Shown one piece after another: positions 17,755-25,656 of a stretch of DNA of 64,000 bases. This DNA is from Paracoccus marinus (GTDB taxonomy: Bacteria; Pseudomonadota; Alphaproteobacteria; Rhodobacterales; Rhodobacteraceae). The position numbers were made by a program, and so were the translations under genes. The notes beneath the pieces were generated by a model. It did no database searches, was not told the origin of the DNA, and worked only from the letters and a program-made list of their open reading frames with translations. Location: the NCBI RefSeq assembly GCF_007018965.1, contig NZ_VJYZ01000020.1, forward strand, positions 1 through 64,000, read 5' to 3'. Within the stretch, counting starts at the first letter, position 1, and each line of letters starts with the position of its first letter.

Positions 17755-17976
17755 TCAGCGGCCGAGACGGCGGGTGATCTGCGCGGCCTGGCGCGCGCGC
17801 TTGGCGGTCTGGCGCATGTTCTTGGCCTGCTTCTTCGACGCAGGCGTCGGCTTGCCGGCAGCGGTCTTGCCGCCGGTGCGCTTCGACGCGTAGTCGATGC
17901 CCTTGTTCATGCCCCAGTTCATCGCCCGGCGCGTGACCATGCGGGCGAACATGCCGAATATCTGGTTCAGGTTCAT
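17755..17976 (-). CDS. Small basic hypothetical protein
   Basis: 73-aa protein starting MNLNQIFGMFARMVTRRAMN. The first 25 residues could form an amphipathic helix; the remainder is strongly basic (Lys/Arg-rich, ending in QAAQITRRLGR). No catalytic motif is visible and I do not recognise a named family. The start at 17976 has GGGGATC upstream. It lies 34 bp downstream of scpB on the same strand and may be the last gene of that operon. Possible roles such as membrane or nucleic-acid binding are guesses from charge alone. Confidence 0.65.
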   Translation of the reverse strand: MNLNQIFGMFARMVTRRAMNWGMNKGIDYASKRTGGKTAAGKPTPASKKQAKNMRQTAKRARQAAQITRRLGR

Positions 17977-18010
17977 CGTGATCCCCAAGGAAAGGCGGCC
18001 GCTTTCGCGG

Positions 18011-18718
18011 TCAATCGTCATCGAACAGGTCGCCGGACAGCCCGGCGTCGCGGTTTCCGCCCCCCTGCCCGTCTGTGTCATCGTCCCCCATATCAGAGCC
18101 TGCGCCCCCCGGCGCAAGGGGCAGTCCGGCCGCCGCCGGGCGCGCATCCAGCAGACCGGCCGCGCGCAGTTCCGACAGGCCCGGCAGGTCGCGGGTGCTT
18201 TCCAGTCCGAAGTGATCGAGAAATCCGTCGGTGACCACGAAGGTCACCGGCCGGCCGGGGCTTTGCCGGCGGCGGCCGACGCGGACCCAGCCGATCTCGA
18301 TCAGCTGGTCCAGCGTGCCACGGCTGACCGCGACGCCACGGATTTCCTCGATCTCGGTGCGGGTGACGGGCTGGTGATAGGCGACGATGGCAAGCGTCTC
18401 GGTCGCCGCGCGCGACAGGCGGCGCTGTTCGACCGTGTGGTGCTGCATCAGAAAGCCCAGGTCGCCCGCTGTGCGGAAAGCAAAGGCGTCGCCCACCCGG
18501 ACCAGTTCGACCCCGCGTCCGGCGTAGCGGCGGCGAAGCGACGCCACCGCCTCGGCCGGGTCGCAGCCTGCGGGCATGCGGGCGGCAAGGTCGGCGATCC
18601 GCAAGGGCTCGGTCGCGGCGAACAGAAGCGCCTCGGCCATGCGTTCCTGCTGGTCGAGGGGCGGGGGCGGAAAGGCGTGAGGCCCGCCGGTGGTGGCGTC
18701 GGTCGTGGCGTCTATCAT
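18011..18718 (-). CDS. scpB: Segregation and condensation protein B
   Basis: 235-aa ScpB, which with ScpA and Smc forms the condensin complex that compacts and separates the chromosome. Two winged-helix domains are visible; the second carries LSRAATETLAIVAYHQPVTR (split) and the EIEEIRGVAVSRGTLDQLIE motif. The C-terminal 40 residues are Asp/Gly-rich and disordered. ATG 18718 gives a normal-length protein after a short Pro-rich lead. It is ten bases downstream of scpA, forming an scpA-scpB pair. Confidence 0.93.
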   Translation of the reverse strand: MIDATTDATTGGPHAFPPPPLDQQERMAEALLFAATEPLRIADLAARMPAGCDPAEAVASLRRRYAGRGVELVRVGDAFAFRTAGDLGFLMQHHTVEQRRLSRAATETLAIVAYHQPVTRTEIEEIRGVAVSRGTLDQLIEIGWVRVGRRRQSPGRPVTFVVTDGFLDHFGLESTRDLPGLSELRAAGLLDARPAAAGLPLAPGGAGSDMGDDDTDGQGGGNRDAGLSGDLFDDD

Positions 18719-18728
18719 GGCGCGTCGG

Positions 18729-19535
18729 TCATGGCCCGCGCCGACGGATGGCGATCGGCGCGAAGCTGCCTTCCTGCCTGATCTGCACCCGCCCCTGCTT
18801 GGCGAGTTCCAGCGAGGCGGCAAAGGTCGCCGCCGTGGCCGAGCGGCGGCGGGCGGCCGACGCGTCCCACCCGTCGGGCATGAAATCGGCAAGGTCGGTC
18901 CAGCCGCCGGCAAAGCCGATCAGCCCGCGCATCCGCTCCAGCGCCTGTTCCATCGTGTAGATGTCGCGCCGGTCCAAGGCGTAGGGGCGGAACTCGTCAC
19001 GGGTCTTCACCCGGGCATAGGCCCGCATCAGGTCGATCAGCCCCGCCTGCCATTCCACCCGCCTGACCCGCAGCGTGGGATCGGGATCGCCCCGGCGGAA
19101 GCGGTGGGCATCCAGCCGGTCGCGCGCCATCAGCTGCGCCGCCGCCTGCCGCATCGCGGCCAGTCGTTCCAGCTGGAACGCGAGATGCGCGGCCATGTCG
19201 AGCGCCGACGGCCCTTCGGCCTGCGGATCGGGGGGCAAGAACAGGCGCGATTTCAGGAACGCGAGCCACGCGGCCATCACGAGGTAATCCGCCGCCAGCT
19301 CGATCCTGAGCGTCCGCGCCTGCTCGACAAAGGCGAGGTACTGTTCCGCCAGCGCCAGCACGCTGATCTGCATCAGGTCCACCTTCTGCGTCCGCGCGAG
19401 CGTCAGCAGCAGGTCCAGCGGCCCGTCGTACCCCGGCACGTCCACGATCAGCGCCTCGTCCTCGGCCGGCGCCGGAACGGGCGCGGGATGGGGATCGGGC
19501 GCGGGCACGGGGTTCAGATGCGGGGGATGTTTCAT
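18729..19535 (-). CDS. scpA: Segregation and condensation protein A
   Basis: 268-aa kleisin ScpA of the bacterial condensin. After a Pro/His-rich lead of about 30 residues comes the conserved YDGPLDLLLTLARTQKVDL motif, then the helical ISVLALAEQYL and AADYLVMAAWLAFLKSRLFLP segments, and a C-terminal winged helix that contacts the Smc head. It is followed directly by scpB. In many Rhodobacterales this pair follows nagZ; here nagZ is about 33 kb away. Confidence 0.93.
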   Translation of the reverse strand: MKHPPHLNPVPAPDPHPAPVPAPAEDEALIVDVPGYDGPLDLLLTLARTQKVDLMQISVLALAEQYLAFVEQARTLRIELAADYLVMAAWLAFLKSRLFLPPDPQAEGPSALDMAAHLAFQLERLAAMRQAAAQLMARDRLDAHRFRRGDPDPTLRVRRVEWQAGLIDLMRAYARVKTRDEFRPYALDRRDIYTMEQALERMRGLIGFAGGWTDLADFMPDGWDASAARRRSATAATFAASLELAKQGRVQIRQEGSFAPIAIRRRGP

Positions 19536-19594
19536 CGGCAAAGCGTCCGCCAAGGCGGCGGACCTGTCAACGCCGCGCGAGGCGCGGCGGAACG

Positions 19595-19620
19595 AAAAGG
19601 GCCGCCCCGAAGGACGGCCC
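19595..19620 (-). terminator. Intrinsic terminator of rpsD
   Basis: On the minus strand a 9-bp stem (19620-19612 with 19607-19599) is closed by a UUCG tetraloop and followed by TTTT. It lies 27 bp after the rpsD stop and separates rpsD from scpA. UUCG loops closed by C-G are unusually stable, so this is a strong call. Confidence 0.85.
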
Positions 19621-19646
19621 CGCCGCAAAATCGAACCCTGAAGGGA

Positions 19647-20267
19647 TCAGTTCTGCGCGTAGTATTCGACGACCAGGTTCGGTTCCATCTGGACCGCGTA
19701 GGGCACGTCGCCCAGGGCCGGGGTCCGCACGAAGGTCGCGGTCATCTTGTTGTGGTCGACTTCCAGGTAGTCGGGGACGTCCCGCTCGGCCAGGCCGACC
19801 GATTCCAGCACGATCGCCAGCTGGCGCGACTTGTCGCGGACCGAAACCACGTCGCCTTCCTTGACGCGGTAGGACGCGATGTTCACGCGCTGGCCGTTCA
19901 CCTGCACGTGGCCGTGGTTCACGAACTGGCGCGCGGCGAAGATGGTCGGGACGAACTTGGCGCGGTAGACCACCGCGTCCAGACGACGCTCCAGCAGGCC
20001 GACCAGCATCTCGCCGGTATCGCCGCGCAGACGCTCGGCCTCGGCATAGATGCGGCGGAACTGCTTTTCGGTCAGGTCGCCGTAGTAGCCCTTGAGCTTC
20101 TGCTTGGCGCGCAGCTGGGTGCCGAAGTCGCTGAGCTTGTTCTTGCGGCGCTGGCCGTGCTGGCCGGGGCCGTATTCACGCTTGTTCACCGGGGACTTGG
20201 CGCGGCCCCAGATGTTTTCGCCCATGCGGCGGTCGATCTTGTACTTGGCAGCGGTGCGTTTGGTCAT
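19647..20267 (-). CDS. rpsD: 30S ribosomal protein S4
   Basis: 206-aa ribosomal protein S4, a primary 16S rRNA binder. The N terminus [20 protein letters not shown] and [19 protein letters not shown] are diagnostic of the alphaproteobacterial form, which lacks the N-terminal zinc site. The S4 RNA-binding domain ([13 protein letters not shown] onward) runs from about residue 95 to 160. ATG 20267 follows AAGGAGATC. It is a single-gene unit with a near-consensus promoter and its own terminator, away from the other ribosomal-protein operons. Confidence 0.97.
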   Translation of the reverse strand: MTKRTAAKYKIDRRMGENIWGRAKSPVNKREYGPGQHGQRRKNKLSDFGTQLRAKQKLKGYYGDLTEKQFRRIYAEAERLRGDTGEMLVGLLERRLDAVVYRAKFVPTIFAARQFVNHGHVQVNGQRVNIASYRVKEGDVVSVRDKSRQLAIVLESVGLAERDVPDYLEVDHNKMTATFVRTPALGDVPYAVQMEPNLVVEYYAQN

Positions 20268-20383
20268 CGCTGATCTCCTTCGTTTCGCAGTGTGAAGGGC
20301 GTTGTCCTTTGCGTTGCCCGTATGGACGGGCGCGGCCGACAGGTCTCCCCTTGCGGGGTCCACCAACACCAATGGAAGCGGCG

Positions 20384-20411
20384 CTTATAGCCGCGGTCGC
20401 GCGGGTGTCAA
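20384..20411 (-). promoter_or_regulatory. Sigma-70 promoter of rpsD
   Basis: On the minus strand a perfect TTGACA (20411-20406) is followed after 16 bp by TATAAG (20389-20384), the best promoter match seen in the window. It leaves a leader of about 110 nt before the rpsD start, long enough for autogenous S4 control, although no binding structure could be established by eye. Confidence 0.75.
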
Positions 20412-20432
20412 TGACCCCCGCGCGAAGGATTT

Positions 20433-21644
20433 TCAGTGCATCATCCGGCCCATCAGCAGCCAGGCCAGGGTCGAGCAGACGAAGGCCGCCGCCGCGACCG
20501 GCATCGCCGTGCCGTCGAACGCGAGTCCTACCGGGGCCGCGATCACCACCGCCAGCAGCGTGGACACCGCCGACACCACCGACGCGGTCATGCCCGCGAT
20601 GTGGCCCTTGCGCTGCATGGCGAGCGCATTGAGGTTCCCGAAGGTCAGGCCCGCCATCATGAACAGGCTGACCGCCCACAGGAAGAACGCGGGGAACCGA
20701 AGGGCGGGCGGCAGCACGTCGGTCCAGAGCGCCAGCATGAACAGCCCCGACACGATGATCTGCATCGCATAGGCGCCGCGCGCGATCCGCCGCATCCCCA
20801 GCCGCATGACCAGCCGCGCGTTGATGAACGTGCCGAGCGCGGCCAGCAGGGCCATCACCGCGAACCACAGCGGGAACTGCTCGCCCGTGCCGTAGGTGTC
20901 CGCGAACAGCTGCTGGGCCGACGACAGCAGCGCGAACATCTGCCCGAACCCCAGCGAGATCACGACCGTGCACAGGACGATCTCACGGTCCGACAGCACT
21001 TCGCGCGCCCCGGCCCACAGCGTGCCGAACTCCAGCGGCCGGCGGGCGGCTTGCGGCAGCGTCTCGACCTGGCGCAGCATGAACCACGCAAAGCCGGTCG
21101 CGCCGAACAGCAGGAAGCCGCCGAACACGCCCTGCCACCCCATGAAGTGGATGAACGCGAGCCCGATCGAGGGCGCCACCGCCGGCACGATCATGAACAC
21201 CATCATGATGAAGCTGGTGATGCGCGCCATCTCGCGCCCCTCGTACATGTCGCGCACCAGCGCGGTGCCGACGATGCGCGGGCCGGCCGCGCCCAGGCCC
21301 TGGACGAACCGGATCACCAGCAGCGTCTCGAGCGAATGCGCGAACAGCGCCGCGGCCGCGGCGGCGAGGTAGATGCCGAACCCGATCGCCATCGCGGGCT
21401 TTCGTCCGATCGCGTCCGAAATCGGCCCCGCGAACAGCGTGCCAAGCCCCATCCCCGCGACGAAGCTGGTCAGGATCAGCTGGGCGCGGTTCACGTCATC
21501 GGGCGACAGCTCCGCCGCGATCTGGGGCAGCGCGGGCAGCATGGCGTCGATGGAAAAGGCGACGGTGGCGAACAGGAAAGCGAGCAGCGCGATAAGCTCG
21601 CCCTGCGGCAGCCGCCGGGCGGCCGTAGCGGTAAAGGTGGACAT
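20433..21644 (-). CDS. Bcr/CflA-family MFS drug efflux transporter
   Basis: 403-aa major facilitator with 12 hydrophobic segments. The DHA1 motif A between helices 2 and 3 reads GPISDAIGRKPAM, and the N terminus (LLAFLFATVAFSIDAMLPALP) has the Asp in helix 1 and motif typical of Bcr/CflA proton-driven drug exporters (bicyclomycin, chloramphenicol and others). The substrate is not predictable. It sits just upstream of the rpsD promoter with its stop about 22 bp beyond it. No regulator gene is adjacent. Confidence 0.9.
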   Translation of the reverse strand: MSTFTATAARRLPQGELIALLAFLFATVAFSIDAMLPALPQIAAELSPDDVNRAQLILTSFVAGMGLGTLFAGPISDAIGRKPAMAIGFGIYLAAAAAALFAHSLETLLVIRFVQGLGAAGPRIVGTALVRDMYEGREMARITSFIMMVFMIVPAVAPSIGLAFIHFMGWQGVFGGFLLFGATGFAWFMLRQVETLPQAARRPLEFGTLWAGAREVLSDREIVLCTVVISLGFGQMFALLSSAQQLFADTYGTGEQFPLWFAVMALLAALGTFINARLVMRLGMRRIARGAYAMQIIVSGLFMLALWTDVLPPALRFPAFFLWAVSLFMMAGLTFGNLNALAMQRKGHIAGMTASVVSAVSTLLAVVIAAPVGLAFDGTAMPVAAAAFVCSTLAWLLMGRMMH

Positions 21645-21803
21645 GCGGGATTCCTTTCAGGCAAGACCTACGTGCTGCGACGGACTGCCGCAAGGCGGCG
21701 CCCGGGGCTGCGAAGGGCCCGAGGAGAAAGCGGCCGACGCACCCGCCTCACGTGTCGCGCGCGAACCCTGTTAACCTTCTCGACGCCTCCCTATATCGGC
21801 CGC

Positions 21804-22226
21804 ATGACAGCCTCTTTGCACATGATGAAGCTGTGCGTCGGCGCCAGCGGCCCTGACGAACTTGCCCGCTGGCAGCGCGACCGCTTTGGCGGCGCGCCCG
21901 CGCAGCACGTGACCCGGATGTGGCCCAAGCGCTGCGACGAGCTGCTGGCGGGCGGGTCGATCTTCTGGGTATTCAAGGGCACCATGCTGGCCCGTCAGCG
22001 CCTGATCGGGTTCGAGGAACGCAGGGGCGAGGACGGCATCACCCGCTGCGCGCTGATGCTGGACCCCGTCCTGGTCCCGGTCGCCGCAGTCCCCCGCCGC
22101 CCGTTCCAGGGCTGGCGCTATCTCAAGCCGTCGGAGGCCCCGCCCGACATGCCCGCCCACCGCGCGACCGAAGCGGCCCTGCCCCCCGCCCTCGCCCGCG
22201 AACTGGCGGCCATGGGTCTGCTGTGA
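21804..22226 (+). CDS. DUF1489 family protein
   Basis: 140-aa protein that looks like the alphaproteobacterial DUF1489 family (N terminus LHMMKLCVGASGPDELARWQ; then VTRMWPKRCDELLAGGSIFWV, in two pieces, and KGTMLARQRLIGFEE). The function is unknown; it is small, cytosolic and lacks catalytic motifs. Start ATG 21804 gives the conserved N terminus. It is transcribed divergently from the efflux pump and ends just before the tRNA-Gly promoter. Confidence 0.82.
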   Translation: MTASLHMMKLCVGASGPDELARWQRDRFGGAPAQHVTRMWPKRCDELLAGGSIFWVFKGTMLARQRLIGFEERRGEDGITRCALMLDPVLVPVAAVPRRPFQGWRYLKPSEAPPDMPAHRATEAALPPALARELAAMGLL

Positions 22227-22230
22227 CCGC

Positions 22231-22259
22231 TTGACCGGGCCCGGCCGGCACGGTATCGC
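22231..22259 (+). promoter_or_regulatory. Putative sigma-70 promoter of tRNA-Gly
   Basis: TTGACC (22231-22236) and TATCGC (22254-22259) are 17 bp apart, nine bases before the tRNA 5' end. It begins four bases after the stop of the DUF1489 gene. Confidence 0.55.
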
Positions 22260-22268
22260 CGGACACAC

Positions 22269-22342
22269 GCGGGTGTAGCTCAATGGTAGAGCAGAAGCTT
22301 CCCAAGCTTACGACGAGGGTTCGATTCCCTTCACCCGCTCCA
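22269..22342 (+). tRNA. tRNA-Gly (CCC)
   Basis: A 74-nt cloverleaf: acceptor GCGGGTG/CACCCGC, D arm GCTCAATGGTAGAGC, anticodon loop TTCCCAA with anticodon CCC, T arm GAGGG-TTCGATT-CCCTT, discriminator T and encoded CCA (22340-22342). It decodes GGG. The first anticodon-stem pair is G-A, otherwise the stems pair well. Confidence 0.95.
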
Positions 22343-22526
22343 ATCCATCATCGCTCCCGTGCCGCGCGTCGTGCGATGGGCCGCATCGCTCACGGCGTGC
22401 GGCACCGGCCGAAACCTGCCGTTTCAAGATGCCGGCTGCCGCGAGGCATTGCGGAACAGGGCCTTCTACCGCATCAAATGCGTGCATTGCAGCCGACGCC
22501 ATTTCAAGCACGCAGGAGCCGCGGCC

Positions 22527-23879
22527 ATGGCCTGCCTCGGGATCGATCTGGGAACCAGCAACTCGCTGATCGCCGTCTTTGATGATGACGGGCCGCGGCT
22601 TCTGCCGAACGCGCTTGGCGAATATCTGACCCCGTCGGTCGTGGGCCTCGCCGACGACAACCAGACGCTTCTGGTCGGCAAGCCCGCGAAGATGCGGCTG
22701 GTGCGCCACCCCTCCCTCACGGCTGCGCGGTTCAAGCGTCTGATGGGCACCCCCAAGCAGATCAGGCTGGGGCGCCGCAGCTACAGCGCCGTCGAGCTGT
22801 CGGCAATGGTGCTGAAATCGCTCAAGGCGGATGCCGAGGCGGCGCTGGGGTGCGCGGTGACCGACGTCGTGATCTCGGTGCCCGCCTATTTCAACGCGCT
22901 TCAGCGCCAGGCCACCAAGGACGCAGCCGAGATTGCCGGGCTGACCGTCCAGCGCCTGATCAACGAGCCGACGGCAGCGGCGCTGGCCTCCGGAGTCCAG
23001 AACCGCGACGAGGAAAGCAGCTTCGTCGTTCTTGATCTCGGTGGCGGCACCTTCGACGTGTCGATCCTCGAGATGTTCGAGGGCGTGATGGAGGTCCGCG
23101 CGAGCTCGGGCGACGCGTTCCTGGGCGGCGACGACTTCACCGAGGCGCTTGCCCGCCACGCCGCGACGAAGGCCGGGATCGACTGGTCCCGACTCGACCC
23201 CGCGGGGCTCGAGGCACTTCTTGCGTTGGCCGAGGACGCGAAGCGGCGGCTGGCTGCCGGCCGCAGCGTCACCGGCCGGGCGGCGGTCGGTGGACGCGAA
23301 GTCGAGCTGACGATTTCGGACGACGAGTTCGCGGCGCTGACGGAGCCCCTGCTGGAGCGCATGCGCCGCCCGATCGAGGCCAGCTTCTACGATTCGGGGT
23401 TGTCGGCCGATCAGGTGGACCGGGTCATTCTGGTCGGCGGCGCGACCCGCATGGCGGCGGTGCGCTCGCTTGCCGCGCGCGTCTTCCGCCAGCTGCCCGA
23501 CGGCCGCGTGGATCCCGACCACGCCGTCGCGCTTGGCGCCGCGGTGCAGGCCGGGCTCGTGTCGAAACACCAGGGCTTGCGCGACGTGGTCATGACCGAC
23601 CTCGCGCCCTTCTCGCTTGGCATCGACACGGCCAGAAGGATCAGCGGAAAGCGTTACTCGACAAACCGTTTCGAACCCCTGATCGAACGCAACACCCTGC
23701 TGCCCGCAAGCCGCGCAGAAACGTTCGTGACGATCGCGGACAATCAAAGCGAATTCGCCATGCAGATCTTTCAGGGCGAATCCGCGATCGCGTCCGAAAA
23801 CATCAAGCTTGGCGACCTTTTCGTCTATCTGCCGCGCGGACCGGCGGGGCAAGAGGCGGTGAACGTGCGTTTCACCTAG
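22527..23879 (+). CDS. hscC: HscC-type Hsp70 chaperone, N-terminal part to amber stop
   Basis: A 450-codon frame encoding an Hsp70 with the HscC pattern: GIDLGTSNSLIAVFDDDG at the N terminus, VISVPAYFNALQRQATKDA, DLGGGTFDVSILEMF, and VGGATRMAAVR closing the ATPase domain at about residue 365. The substrate-binding beta domain begins (IERNTLLPASR) but is cut at residue 451 by TAG (23877-23879). The same frame continues past it with the missing part of the protein, so this is a chain interrupted by one codon, not a natural end. ATG 22527 has AGGAG nine bases upstream. It would lack the peptide lid if translation stops here. Confidence 0.85.
   Translation: MACLGIDLGTSNSLIAVFDDDGPRLLPNALGEYLTPSVVGLADDNQTLLVGKPAKMRLVRHPSLTAARFKRLMGTPKQIRLGRRSYSAVELSAMVLKSLKADAEAALGCAVTDVVISVPAYFNALQRQATKDAAEIAGLTVQRLINEPTAAALASGVQNRDEESSFVVLDLGGGTFDVSILEMFEGVMEVRASSGDAFLGGDDFTEALARHAATKAGIDWSRLDPAGLEALLALAEDAKRRLAAGRSVTGRAAVGGREVELTISDDEFAALTEPLLERMRRPIEASFYDSGLSADQVDRVILVGGATRMAAVRSLAARVFRQLPDGRVDPDHAVALGAAVQAGLVSKHQGLRDVVMTDLAPFSLGIDTARRISGKRYSTNRFEPLIERNTLLPASRAETFVTIADNQSEFAMQIFQGESAIASENIKLGDLFVYLPRGPAGQEAVNVRFT
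23877..23879 (+). other. In-frame amber codon inside hscC
   Basis: The reading frame goes VRFT, then TAG, then DPSGLLAVDATV. Hsp70s of this group have an aromatic residue, usually Tyr, at this place (F-x-Y-D), so TAG stands where TAC or TAT is expected: a single-base change. No frame shift is needed on either side. It may be a true nonsense mutation, a sequencing error, or a read-through site; the sequence alone cannot decide. Confidence 0.85.
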
Positions 23880-24230
23880 GATCCCAGCGGGCTGCTGGCG
23901 GTGGACGCGACGGTCCTGTCAACCAACCGCACGTTCTCGAACGTGATCGACAACCTCGCATCCGCCATGCCGGCCGCAGAAAAGGCGAAGCGCCTGAAGG
24001 AGATGGAGGCGCTCAAGCTCGACGTCCGCGAGCAGGCCGAGAACGTGACCCTGCTCGAGACCCTGAAGCACCTTCACGAAGTGCTTCTTGGCAACGACCG
24101 GCTGCTTCTGGCGCGGCTCTTGGATGAGTTCGACAGCGCGCTGGCATGCCAGGACCCCCGGGTGATCGCCGCCGAGCGGACGCGTGTTTCCGAACTGGCC
24201 CGCCAGATCCAGGAAAACTATGTCCGGTAG
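23880..24230 (+). pseudogene. hscC: HscC C-terminal remainder
   Basis: 116 codons in the same frame as the gene before the amber codon. They contain the end of the substrate-binding beta domain (DPSGLLAVDATVLSTNRTFS) and the helical lid (LASAMPAAEKAKRLKEMEAL and the following helices), ending at ENYVR. With the upstream part the protein would be 567 residues, the normal length for HscC (556 in E. coli). A GTG at 23901 could restart translation but would give only the lid, with no recognised function. The last 11 bp overlap the start of the J-like gene. Confidence 0.8.
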
Positions 24231-25473
24231 CGGCGTGTCGTTCAGCCACATGGGCGAGATCTGGTCCGAGCTGGGGCTGGACGAGCCGGCCGAAAGCGCG
24301 CGCGACGTGCGTCGGGCCTATGCGCGCCGCTTGAAGGCGGCCGGTCCCGACCAGTCTGCCGAGGACTTCCAGCGACTGCGCGATGCCTATGAACTGGCCC
24401 TGAGGCTGACGGACGACGATGAGCCAAGGCGGCGCGTGAGCGTCGTCCCCGCCGCCGCCCTGGATGGCCCGGCCGCTCCGCCACGCCCGACCTATCGCAA
24501 GGCGCGAAGCGGCGGCAGCACCGCGCCTCAGGACGCGACCGACGCCGGCGCGCGGGTGCCCGCATACTCAGCTCCGCCACCGGATGACGATACCGAACCG
24601 CACGACGATGCGAACCCGGAACCGCCGATCTCAGTGGCCGCGCCCTGGCTCGGCGAAGCGCAAGGGTCCATTGCGCAGGAACCCGGGCAGGCGCACCCGC
24701 GCGAAGGCGCGAACGAGCTTGACCGGCAGCCCCCTCCGGACGAGGCGACCGATGCCCTTTCGGCGGACCATTCCGCCCCGTTGCCCTCGCGCCGCTTCAC
24801 CGCAGCCCCCGCCCCGACACCCTGGGGCGGAGCGGCACCCGAAGCGATCCTGCCCCGGATCGACAGTCTGTTGCGGTCGCGCGTGTACGATCCCGAGGCA
24901 TGGCGGCCCATCTTGGCCAGCGTCGCGCTGGAGGATCGGTTGGTCCGCGACCGGGCGGAAGCGATGATGGTGGCGCATCTCTCCGAGGTTCGGCCGCCTG
25001 CCGAATGGGTGCGGCTGATCGACCAGCGGTTCGGCTGGCGCAGCGACTTCGTGGGGTTCCGCCGCCGCTTCCCTGACGCGGTGGAATATCTCGACAGGAT
25101 CGACCCGGCTTCGGCGCCGATGCGACCGGCCGGTGTCCAATCGGGTATCCGCCCGGCATTCATTTGGATCTTCGCGGGCATCCTGGCGGCCACGCTCTAC
25201 ATCGGAAACGTAGGCGAAGTTTTCGTGCTTGAAGCGTTTGGCGCAGCAATGTTCTTCGCCGTGATGGTGACGGCTGTTCAGGTCGTATTCCTTCGATTCC
25301 TGCTGTCGCTCATGTCGGTTGTGGTGCGCTACTTGCCCATCGTCGTCCGCAAACGTGTATCGAGGCTGAGACTGTGGTGGGCGCGTCCGATCCGGGGGCA
25401 GGAAAAGCTGGCCGTCTTCGCCTGCGCCCACGTGGCGCTTGTCTTTGTGGTTGCGCTTTACCTGCTGTTCTAG
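24220..25473 (+). CDS. Membrane-anchored J-like protein beside hscC
   Basis: 417-aa protein. Residues about 10-65 resemble a J domain (GEIWSELGLDEPAESARDV, then RRAYARRLKAAGPDQ and FQRLRDAYELAL), but the HPD tripeptide that stimulates Hsp70 ATPase reads GPD. A Pro/Ala/Asp-rich linker covers about 70-205, followed by a folded region and then three or four membrane helices (about 303-320, 330-365, 395-417). hscC genes are often next to divergent J proteins (DjlB/DjlC in E. coli), which fits. ATG 24220 lies inside the end of the hscC frame, so the genes are coupled. It is intact although hscC carries a stop. Confidence 0.75.
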   Translation: MSGSGVSFSHMGEIWSELGLDEPAESARDVRRAYARRLKAAGPDQSAEDFQRLRDAYELALRLTDDDEPRRRVSVVPAAALDGPAAPPRPTYRKARSGGSTAPQDATDAGARVPAYSAPPPDDDTEPHDDANPEPPISVAAPWLGEAQGSIAQEPGQAHPREGANELDRQPPPDEATDALSADHSAPLPSRRFTAAPAPTPWGGAAPEAILPRIDSLLRSRVYDPEAWRPILASVALEDRLVRDRAEAMMVAHLSEVRPPAEWVRLIDQRFGWRSDFVGFRRRFPDAVEYLDRIDPASAPMRPAGVQSGIRPAFIWIFAGILAATLYIGNVGEVFVLEAFGAAMFFAVMVTAVQVVFLRFLLSLMSVVVRYLPIVVRKRVSRLRLWWARPIRGQEKLAVFACAHVALVFVVALYLLF

Positions 25474-25656
25474 GTGCTGACCGGGATGCAAGCGTGGTGC
25501 CGGGCTCTTTCCCCGGACACCCGTGGTCCCATGACCCCGGCAACATTCCGCCTGTACATCCCCCTCCTCCCCGCCGCGCAGGTTTACATCCGCGCACCCG
25601 CCCCCAAAGTCGGCCCTGCCCGTATCGCGGGGCGGTTCACCGACAAGGGATTCATC
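25474..25656 (+). other. Gap between J-like gene and exported protein gene
   Basis: 183 bp with no supported gene. It contains a short hairpin-like sequence (CCGGG ... CCCGG near 25500) without a T tract. A weak terminator or promoter may lie here, but nothing is clear enough to call. Confidence 0.3.

Noticed and set aside
23860..23905. A frameshift or pyrrolysine/selenocysteine recoding as the cause of the hscC stop
   Set aside because: The frame is the same on both sides of TAG, so no frameshift is needed; selenocysteine uses TGA, and nothing here supports a pyrrolysine system, although TAG read-through itself cannot be ruled out.
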